A stretch of DNA of 64,000 nt, taken from positions 248,001 through 312,000 of the forward strand of contig JAANDG010000081.1 in NCBI GenBank assembly GCA_036852015.1, given 5' to 3'. Under the pieces are notes generated by a model. It did no database searches, was not told the origin of the DNA, and was given only the letters and a program-made list of their open reading frames with translations. The stretch is from Pelodera strongyloides. Lineage: Eukaryota; Nematoda; Chromadorea; Rhabditida; Rhabditidae. The translations under genes were made by a program, and so were the position numbers. This document shows positions 49,401 through 57,321 of the stretch, piece by piece; the stretch's first letter is position 1, and each line of letters opens with the position of its first letter.

Positions 49401-51046
49401 CCGCCGTGCACTATTGCTAGGATCGCGCATCCACCCTGGAAGCTTAAAGCGAAATACCAGCGGGTTTTTGAAGCACATCGAGTAGACCAGCATCTTATGC
49501 TGCTTATGCAAATGAACATAAATTAGCATAAAAACCGGGCTAAATTTGAGCAAATTAGCATAGATATACGTCAGAATTCAATTGTCCACAATGCGTTTCA
49601 AAAACCGACCGGTATTGCTAATACATCAAAACGAAATTAAGTCATGTCCTTGTTAACCCAGATGATACACAAGTCTCAGATCACAAGAGCTAGTAAGTAA
49701 ACAGGTAAAGGTCAGTACAGAATAATTTTCAAACTAACGTTTTTCATGCAGTGCTCGTTCGTGATGACATTTATATGGAGACAATCTTCGGATATGGGAC
49801 CACCTTCTGGAGTTTTGTAGGTTAATCTGAACAGATCAAGCTTCTTATCTCCGCTGGGGAAATTATATAGATTTCATCAGTGATGTGCTCCCGGTAACAA
49901 AAATGCTAACAGTAAGATTGTGTGTCGTACAGAGGTACACTGTGTCACCTAAACAGCCTACATTTAGCTCTTTTTCTAAATCCGCTAATATTGCGCAAAC
50001 CAAGGCGTTGTGTTACTTTCTCTCGTGCCTTCCCAATTTTTGTTTGTGACCATTCTCTGTTATAAACGACAATAATTCTACCGTACACTGGGTCTGCTAC
50101 GCAGGCTGCAGCATAATTGGTCGTTGCGCGGATACCGCTCCATGGGGCACGCAGCTTCGGAAGAGAAAACCTAAAATTCCTATATTAGGATTCGACTATT
50201 GACAAAAACTTGGGGCACCTGGTGCGCACTTTTTGGAGGTATGCCGCGCAGAACGCACGCCAAAATCTAGCAGAGCGCCACTGGAATTGTACTTGTATCT
50301 TTCGCGCAGCCTTGGCGCACGTCTCGCGCCACCACCATCTGCGACGGGAACAGAAAAGATGGCGCTATGACCTGGTATGACGTAATTTTGAAATAAAACT
50401 CCAACCTCTTCTTGCCACTCGTATCTTCAGCAAATGGAATTCCCAGGAAGGCGATTGCCTTTTCTCCAGAAGGCTCCCCAATCACCTCAACGCCTTGTAT
50501 TAGTCCTTGGCTGAAAAAAAGAAAGATATCTTCATTTTGCAAGGAGTCACACTAGAGTTGTGTACCTAATATAAAAAGCACTAGTTACTTGGTAGTTGAG
50601 ATACGAAATGAAGCAGTGTTTTTGTGTTTTAACACATAAATAAAAAATCGTTTACGCTCCAAGAGCGTGGTTCAAATTCAAAGTTTGATTATTGACTAAC
50701 GTGTACCGCAGAGGTTCTGAACAATATGCGACGAGTTCCAAATGACAAATTGCTCGACGTCTTCGGGCTAGGGCCAGGAGGCGCCCATGATTCCCTCACT
50801 TTACCACACATTACAAAGCGAGTTTAAATTAAATCTTACCATTATCCTCCATTTTGGCACTAATGTTTTATTTTTGTGCATCACTAGCCCATCGGTTAGG
50901 GCAAGGCTCACATAGAAACAAACTTTATAAAATGCAATACCATACCTGATATTAACTAGATTCGGGAGATATCTTTCTTCTGCATCGGTAAGCTGCATAA
51001 AATTAGCAACTCGTAAGCTGCATAAAATCAACGCGATAAACAACAT
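43446..51046 (-). CDS. Membrane-anchored carboxylesterase/cholinesterase-like enzyme, 22 exons, 744 aa
   Basis: Exons, start to stop: 51046-50946, 50510-50406, 50170-50082, 49848-49739, 49435-49299, 49163-49090, 48613-48504, 48242-48152, 47869-47700, 47409-47350, 47122-47031, 46972-46925, 46894-46785, 46590-46514, 46265-46155, 45937-45855, 45627-45554, 45489-45379, 45352-45240, 44508-44382, 44230-44099, 43555-43446. Alpha/beta-hydrolase fold of the type-B carboxylesterase family. Visible motifs: QGLIQG and FLGIPFAE near the N-terminus, SEDCL, the oxyanion segment VHGGKF, the nucleophile elbow GHSSG (Ser234), SAES with Glu375 and PCHSED with His491. The catalytic triad is therefore complete, unlike neuroligins. 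Residues 1-17 look like a signal peptide and 710-728 form a C-terminal membrane helix with a short tail. This shape resembles C. elegans CEST enzymes that build modular ascarosides; the substrate here is unknown. Least certain: acceptor at 49848, junction 45240/44508, and the 30-nt intron 46895-46924. AATAAA overlaps the stop codon. Confidence 0.88.
43578..43739. mobile_element. MITE, family 1 (esterase last intron)
   Basis: TTAAAGCGAAATACGGCCG at the left and CTGCCGTATTTCGCTTTAA at the right, 22 bp from the last coding exon. Confidence 0.85.
44301..44333. repeat. CT microsatellite in esterase intron
   Basis: Pure (CT)n of about 32 bp, between exons 44099-44230 and 44382-44508. Confidence 0.9.
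44876..45063. mobile_element. MITE, family 1 (esterase intron)
   Basis: TTAAAGAGAAATACCGGCCGG at the left and GGTCAGTATTTCGCTTTAA at the right. Interior inverted relative to most copies. Confidence 0.88.
46318..46470. repeat. GT-rich minisatellite in esterase intron
   Basis: GTGTGTATG units with a longer duplicated block of about 55 bp containing GGTGCGTATGGGCGTGTG, seen twice. Confidence 0.8.
47167..47222. repeat. GA microsatellite in esterase intron
   Basis: (GA)n with GATGAGAT interruptions, between exons 47031-47122 and 47350-47409. Confidence 0.85.
47911..48050. mobile_element. MITE, family 1 (right part deleted, esterase intron)
   Basis: TTAAAGCGAAATACTGGCTGG at the left, then the usual interior; it stops at GCATAAGTTGCTTTAA, lacking the inner part of the right terminus. 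Confidence 0.75.
48704..48980. other. GC-rich block in esterase intron
   Basis: An unusually GC-rich stretch for this window, with repeated GCACGC, GCGGGCAA and CTTGCACGC words. It carries plus-strand open frames (48704-49030, 48748-48996), but it lies wholly inside the intron between exons 48504-48613 and 49090-49163, has no recognisable protein and is probably old repeat sequence. Confidence 0.4.
49444..49618. mobile_element. MITE, family 1 (8 bp from a splice acceptor)
   Basis: Left end TTAAAGCGAAATACCAGCGGG; right end decays after ACCGGTATTGC. The left end is 8 bp from the exon 49299-49435, inside the acceptor region of that intron. Confidence 0.85.
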
Positions 51047-51444
51047 CCCGCCCGTTGAGGTTTAGAAATTTCTCCCGGACGCGGGTAATATAGTCGTTAT
51101 TCTTTCACAGAAAATAAAATAGATCAGGGAATAGCAGTGAACAATCCAAAATTATTAGTATTAAAAGAAAATTACTCCTTCAGACGTCTGGCGCTGCAAA
51201 AAGTAGTATCTTGAAAGCAGAGGGACATAACCTTGTCTCTGGTAGTTATGCACTTCTTTCGACTAATCAGAAAGCGCAAAAACATATGATTCTGACAGAC
51301 AGGGTCACACGTTACGTGAGATAAGATTGCGTCGATCAGACATAGAGAGTAGGGACAACAAATAAAACAGCAAACTACAGAGTACAAACTACAACACACA
51401 CAATGCAATGTTTCGGAATACACATACAAGTATAAATTAGTACA

Positions 51445-51615
51445 TTAAAGCGAAATGTTAGCCCCTTTGGAAACTTTGCATATGATAAGCAAATCCTATG
51501 TATCCTATGCTAATTTTGTACGATCGTCCACGGCAATCGTACAAAATTAGCATAGGATACATAGGATTTGCTTGTCATATGCAAATTTTCCAAAGGGGCT
51601 GGCATGTCGCTTTAA
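51445..51615. mobile_element. Hairpin MITE, family 2 (171 bp)
   Basis: TTAAAGCGAAATGTTAGCCC at the left and GGGGCTGGCATGTCGCTTTAA at the right. Nearly the whole element folds back, through CATAGGATACATAGG and its reverse to the loop near 51530. Lies about 400 bp upstream of the esterase start. Confidence 0.88.
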
Positions 51616-51863
51616 ATCTATTGATAAGCCCAACGATAGTCACCAGACAAAGACGATCGATAAACGAGGCCTATATCATATTAGTATCAGAATGCCGGTG
51701 GCACATCTTGTTATCAAACGTAATAGGTAGCGATGTAGTTTTGGTCAAGATACTTTTCAGAATGGAGTTGGTCAAGGCCAATTGTTTACCACGCCGCATA
51801 ACCGCACGTCCGCATGAAGTCCCTGGAGCTGGAGTACTTCTATACTGATGCGGATCAATTCAA

Positions 51864-52046
51864 TTTACAGCGAAATACCAGGCCGGGGTTTGAAACGCGT
51901 CGTGGACAACTGAATTGTTACGTATTTATACTAATTTGCTGGAAATTAACTCGATTTTTATTCTAATTTATGCTCATTTGCATAGGCCGCATAAAAATGT
52001 TGGCGTACTCGATGTGTTTCAAAAACCAACCGGTATTTCGCGTTAA
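51864..52046. mobile_element. MITE, family 1 (diverged ends)
   Basis: TTTACAGCGAAATACCAGGCC at the left and AACCGGTATTTCGCGTTAA at the right. Confidence 0.8.
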
Positions 52047-52227
52047 TGTCAATGCCACGCCAATAAAGATGTTGCACATCCGAATTGGCCGCCATCAGGC
52101 GAACATACTGTTCCCCAAAAGCAAGATTTCAAGCAACGACAAAAGCAGAGACGACAACGGGTAAATTCATGTAACGACGGTAATTCCACAACAAATGCTT
52201 CTAATGTAATCACAGGAGTTCATATCC

Positions 52228-52470
52228 CCCGACCAACCCGAGTTTTTTCCGAGAAACTTTGCATTTCCGAGCCTTTTCCGCCTATTTCCCGAGTATTCTC
52301 CGAGAAGATTCTCGGAAAAAGCTCGGAAACTTTGAGGTTCTCGGGCCGAGCTCGGGAGCAGTCTGTTTGTCCGTTTCCGAGCTTTTCCCGTGCGACCTCT
52401 CGTATTCCGAGCTTTTTCCGCTAAAAACTTAGTAGGAAACTAGCAAAAAACTAGCTGGTTTTTCGGCGGG
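52228..52470. repeat. TCCGAG/CTCGGA cluster with inverted copies
   Basis: About ten copies of TTCCGAG or CTCGGAA in both orientations, so the stretch could form several hairpins, e.g. TTCTCCGAGAAG / CTTCTCGGA around 52290. Related in wording to 1140-1280. Confidence 0.6.
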
Positions 52471-52886
52471 CAGAGCTCGGAAACAAATATCATAGCGGTC
52501 AACACTTATATGTTCTCCAAAATCAATATTTCAACCCAACCACTTCAAATCAGAAAACACAAATTTGCATCCCCCCAGAAATGCCTACTCATAAGCTCAT
52601 CCAAATACGGCCTCGGAACAATAACATTCGGATAAATATGGAATACGAACATAGTCTCCAACAACAAACCCCCTAATTTACACAAACCCTGCCCCGTCTC
52701 CCTAACCCACAACTTTTATTTCTTTGTCAGGGAAGGGTGCATACACCGAAAAATCAAACTATCAAAACTCAAACAACAATAACAACAAAAACAATTAGAG
52801 GTGGAATCATTGCAGACTTCAACTCCTGCACACACTGCGAAATCTAAAGTAGAAGTAATGAGTATAGCCGAGGAGCGACTTCTAAT

Positions 52887-53079
52887 GTGATAATGATTAA
52901 GAAAAATACAGGCCGGTTTTTGAAACACATCGTGGACAGCTGAATCATTGCATATTTATGCAAAGTTGTTAGAATTTAGCTCGATTTTATATTCTAATTT
53001 ATGTTCATTTGCATAAGTATAAGATAAGAGTGCAGCTGTCCACGATGCGTTTCAAAAATCGGCCGGTATTTTGCTTTTA
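52887..53079. mobile_element. MITE, family 1 (diverged ends)
   Basis: AAATACAGGCCGGTTTTTGAAA at the left and TCGGCCGGTATTTTGCTTTTA at the right; interior as in full copies. Confidence 0.8.
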
Positions 53080-53147
53080 CCAGTCGGACGTCGATCCTAC
53101 GGGCTCTTCTCCGACTGGGAACGGCCTTAGGCCGATTTGTGCCCTAT

Positions 53148-54068
53148 TTAAAGGGACAGGCCCATCAAAATAAACGTATATTTACGATTTCATGTTATGT
53201 TTTATTAGCAGCGTTTATTACAATATATACACACACTAATTTTTATCCACATTCACCCCGGGGAACTTTTTTACGACGAGCCCAACTGATAAGGGTACCG
53301 TAGTTGCATCAATTTAGTCCTAATAATTCTTTTACTTCGCGTATGTTATAACACAGTTGCAAAATTACGCATGAGAGAATATGCTCAATAAAGAGGTGCC
53401 AGAGAAAAAAACCGAGAGAGCAGACAACCAGAGCAAATAGACAGCGAGAGGAAGGGCCAGGCAACGGTATACATTTGCGGATGCGCTCGTCGGAAAAAGT
53501 TTCCCGGGGTGAATGTCGATAAAATTTGGTTTGCATATATTGTAATAAACACTTTTAAAGGGAGAGGCCCACGAGAAAAAAAATTCCTCAATTTACTTGT
53601 ACAGAATGTCCGAAATTTTTGAAATATCACTGTAAAAACCGCATTTATTTGCATCTAGAACTCACAGAGTCATTCCCCGGCAAACAGTTCGGCCAGGTAC
53701 CGTAGTCAGGATCAATTTTTGCGCTTTTATGGCACTACAATATCTAAAACGCTTTTTTATTATCGTAGGAATGTTCGTCATTCGTTTAATAATTATTATG
53801 CAGAGAAATAAGGCTAATGGACGGATATAAACCGTAAAAACGTACTTTGACGTTACTGACTACGGTACCGGGCCGAACTATTTGCAGGGGAATAACTCTG
53901 TGAGTTCTAGGTGCAAAGAAATGCGATTTTCATAGTAATATTTCTGAAATTCCGGACATTCTGTGTCAATAAATTGAGGAAAGCTTTTTTCTCGTGGGCC
54001 TCTCCCTTTAATAAAAATTAAGACGAAATCATAAATATAGGTTTACTTTGATGGGCCTGTCCCTTTAA
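53148..54068. mobile_element. Foldback element A, interrupted by element B
   Basis: Outer ends TTAAAGGGACAGGCCCATCA and TGATGGGCCTGTCCCTTTAA are exact reverse complements. The left part folds on itself (CACCCCGGGGAAC near 53255 with GTTTCCCGGGGTG near 53500, and TTTATTACAATATAT with ATATATTGTAATAAA). Element B lies inside it, near its right end. Confidence 0.85.
53555..54011. mobile_element. Foldback element B, inserted in A (457 bp)
   Basis: Ends TTAAAGGGAGAGGCCCACGAG and CTCGTGGGCCTCTCCCTTTAA are exact inverses. Long arms pair through ACTCACAGAGT and CCGGCAAACAGTTCGG. The shared TTAAAGGGA..GGCCCA ends show A and B are relatives. Confidence 0.88.
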
Positions 54069-54479
54069 TAGTACTTTTACGCAAAGGTAAGAAACAAATA
54101 GGTCCCGTGGCTACCAGCCACGGGACCAGTTTTTGTCTGTCTGTAGATAATCTCGTGTAGTTTCAAAATACGGTAGTTTCTTTTAAAATTGAAAGGAAAA
54201 TCGGCCATACGTGTAAACCCCATTACAAAAGGCGCGTTCTATGGGAAAAAGTTGTGGAATTCTGGAAAAGAACCGTTCGAGATGGACACCGGAAATGTTA
54301 GGGCGGGTTCGGGATTGATTTTCCGAAAGGAAACCATGCAAATTCATCGTGCGGTATGGACATCTTGAAAACGTTCTAATGCTTGGAGAAAACAAAAAAG
54401 CTTTAGTCCCACAGCGATTTCACTATGGTATTTTTTTTGCCTTTTCTGCATGTTTCCACTTGCATCCATCACGAAGGGT

Positions 54480-55369
54480 TCATTTCCGGAATTCCACAAA
54501 CTTTTTCCCATCTCGAACGAGCCTATACAAATGCTCGAAACTACCAAACCTCCTTTATATAATAAGATTATCAGAATGGTGAAAGTGAGTGATAGATAAA
54601 CATTGTAAACTTTCTGAAACGTTAAATGGATCAATCTTCCAACGTACCTTTCCGTTCGGCGAAGTGAGCCAATGCTGTATTCGTTCACAGAATTCACGAT
54701 GCATTCGAAGAATGAAGAAGCATAAAATAAGATAAATAAGATATCATAGGCAGTTAGAACCAATCGAAAAGTGACAAACACTTTGGCTAAGTCGCCCAGG
54801 TAATTGCACCAACCATCCACAGGCACAGTATCGTATAAAGAAAAAAGAGTTGATAATGAAATAGAGGTACTCGCACACTGCGGTAATTCGCTCACTCGGT
54901 ACTCGCGCACTGCGGTACTCACGCACTACGGTACTCACGCACCGCGCACTCGCTCGCACTGCGGTACTCGCGCACTACGCGTACTCACTCGCACTGCGGT
55001 ACTCGCGCACTGCGTACTCACGCAATGCGGTACTCGCGCACTGGGGTACTCACGCAATGCGGTACTCGCGCACTGCGGTACTCGCGCACTACGGTACTCG
55101 CGCACTGCACGGAAACCACAGACGTAGACGCTTGCAAACTACAAGTTCTAAATAATGTTTGCAAGAATTCCCATACAGTAACACACATTTGCTCGAAAAT
55201 GCTAGTGCACGATTGCAGATTTTATCATTCAAAAACCAATTGACCCACCTAAGCACATCTTCTTCAGGTGTCCTATATGGTCCAAGTTCGCGCGGAGCTC
55301 CTCGTTGCACATGTAGTCATGGAAGTCCTGACCATAACCTTGCCAGGAACTCGACGGTGCCAAGCGCAT
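54480..55369 (-). CDS. Tentative small membrane protein gene, 3 exons, 106 aa
   Basis: Exons 55369-55249, 54786-54648 and 54540-54480, with phases 1 and 2 matching across both introns. The ATG at 55369 is preceded by an in-frame TAA and a TTTTAG acceptor 19 nt upstream, which could be a leader splice site. Exon 1 has coding-like, C/G-ending codons (for example QDFHDYMCNEELRANLDH). Exon 2 encodes one likely membrane segment (about residues 44-70). Exon 3 ends in a charged tail (RDGKKFVEFRK). No family recognised. The acceptor at 54786 (GACTTAG) is weak, and a longer ORF (54344-54922) overlaps exons 2-3 in the same frame up to the splice, so the structure is uncertain. Confidence 0.4.
54869..55112. 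repeat. Minisatellite with unit about 16 bp (GCACTGCGGTACTCGC)
   Basis: About 14 imperfect copies of CACTGCGGTACTCGCG with CACTACGG, CAATGCGG and CACTGGGG variants. It lies in intron 1 of the tentative small gene and shows up as low-complexity frames on both strands. Confidence 0.9.
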
Positions 55370-55448
55370 ACCCGTTCCTTACATCCCCTAAAAGTATTGA
55401 TTACATAACAATAATGTAGAAGCTTGGGTAAACAGTGAAGTCGGCAAT

Positions 55449-55887
55449 TTAAAGGGAATATGTATGCCCTTTTTGAAGTTAAGCTGTATTAATAGAATGT
55501 GTGTTCCTCATTAAAGGAAACAACAACAAAAATTATTTAAAGCAAAGTTTTTCAAAGCAATTTCTGTTACATGCTGATTTTGCATATGTGTGCATACATC
55601 GGCATATAGCAAAACAGCATCAAATGAGAATATTCGAATTTACATATTCAGTCGCCTACTTAAAGCGAATTAGCGGTCGGTCTCAACAAAAAAATACGCA
55701 AACCTTTTAAAATGTAGGACTTTTACTAAAATATAATTTTGGATTTGGATGCTGTGTGTGATATTTGAAAAGGATCCCTCGAATTTAAAATCGGCAAATC
55801 CTAATTCGCAAAAAAAATTCTCGATGCAAAATTGTACTTATACCTAACGTCTGGTGATGGATTGTTTTGCTCACATATTCCCTTTAA
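55449..55887. mobile_element. Terminal-inverted-repeat element, family 3, copy 2 (439 bp)
   Basis: TTAAAGGGAATATGTATGCC at the left and CTCACATATTCCCTTTAA at the right. Same family as 39234-39600, with a longer, different middle. Confidence 0.82.
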
Positions 55888-55899
55888 AAAATGATCGGA

Positions 55900-57130
55900 T
55901 ACATTAAAGGCTCAGCTCAATTTCTGTTACACATTCCAGTAAAAAGCTCCAAGTATACTGTTAGCAAACCTGTAGCGAATATTGGAGTTGTTAGCAAATT
56001 TAGATCCTAATTCGTTCAAAATTGTACTTTTACCTAACGGGGATTGTCATACTTATTTTTGATTCAAAATTAGTTATGGTATAATATAGAAAAAACGCTA
56101 GGGATTGGAGAATAGAACGGTTTGAATGCACCTTTTCTATGTACACGAATCAAAAAGAGAAAGAAACATAGGACACCTACATGATGCATAGCCGAAAGTG
56201 AACCAGTCAAAAATAGTTCAAAATTAGGTAGCTTACATTCAATTTCACGAATTTGCAGCCTTGGACAAATAAAGTAGGAGCAAGTCATAATCACGGCAGT
56301 CATAGGTTAATACTGATAAATTCCGAAAACGCACAACCTTTTAACCATAACGATCAAATTTGCAAATGTTCATTACCTAGCAAATTTTAAGGTTCCATAT
56401 ACACTATACACGTTTCAAAATTTCTATCAAAATTTCAAATGGCCTCCCACGTTCGGTAGAGGCAGCGGGCAATTCAAAGCGAGGAAAATAGCGAAATGCT
56501 TATCCACCTGACAAGCTGCAAACGCTTAAATTTTCGCTGAGCATTTCGATTTTCTTGCTACAAACAGTGTAGCATGCTCGCTGTATAAATAGAGATTGAT
56601 CAGAATCGATCGATTATATGTTAACTGAAATAAAGTAAAAGATAACCTACAGCAGAGGCACTGGCGGCGCCGCACTCCTAGGAGAAATGTTTAGTCAAAT
56701 TAGAATAACGGTTAATTTATCACAAATTTGCATAATCGTCGCATTTGCATAATCGTAATATATTGGCTAACGCACGTTTACGAGACCCTCAGTTTAAATT
56801 GTCTCTACCTCACGAAAATAGTACGTTTCACATCAAATACATATCCGTGGTAGATGAGAGCAGTGTAGTGCTATAAGCAAATCCAAATGCACTCTTGTAT
56901 GGACAGATCGAACCCATATTATTGCGATAACTTTCTTTATTTATCCAATAAGAGAAAAAGTAAGAGTTCTTAATTTTTAGATTTTAGGATTAAAGGACTA
57001 TGTATACTCCACATGCCCATGTGTGAAGACTTTCGACACAAGACCGACGAACTCTTATTTGCTCTCTCCATCAAAAAGTGACAAAAACGATTTATTAGAT
57101 TTACGTACACCACTTCACAAACTAAATTCC
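55900..57130. other. Intergenic between the small gene and WASP
   Basis: Nothing certain. A short segment at about 56654-56680, read on the minus strand, has an acceptor-like CTCCTAG and donor-like GTAGGT around 27 nt, but no reading context supports calling it an exon. Confidence 0.4.
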
Positions 57131-57321
57131 ACGACTAGGACAACTTCCAACTACACGAACTAACGTAGATTTGTACATAATAATTGAGCTTATTACATCA
57201 ACTTCGGGGGGTTCAGTCAACACATATTCACAATAAAAATTTCAAGTAGGAAACTTCCAACGAACTCGTAGATTTGTACATAATAATTGAGCTTATTACA
57301 TCAACTTCGGGGGGTTCAGTC
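57131..57321. repeat. Tandem duplication across the WASP 3' end
   Basis: A 50-odd-bp block, perfectly repeated (GTAGATTTGTACATAATAAT through GGGGGGTTCAGTC), occurs at about 57166-57219 and 57269-57321, with partly matching sequence (ACTTCCAAC..CGAACT) before each. The second copy contains the WASP stop codon (57316-57318), so the gene end and 3' UTR were duplicated. Confidence 0.85.

Larger units (their letters stand above)
51047..54479. other. Intergenic, element-rich
   Basis: No exon found. It contains a hairpin element (51445-51615), MITEs (51864, 52887), a TCCGAG-rich palindromic patch (52228-52470) and two nested foldback elements (53148-54068). The esterase promoter presumably lies near 51050-51450. 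Confidence 0.55.

Noticed and set aside
54344..54922. Continuous 192-codon minus-strand ORF as one exon
   Set aside because: Its upstream part reads the edge of the minisatellite and its downstream part is less protein-like than the spliced alternative; I kept the three-exon model with low confidence instead.
56654..56680. 27-nt micro-exon on the minus strand
   Set aside because: Acceptor and donor look acceptable, but neither neighbour gene needs it and no reading frame links to it.
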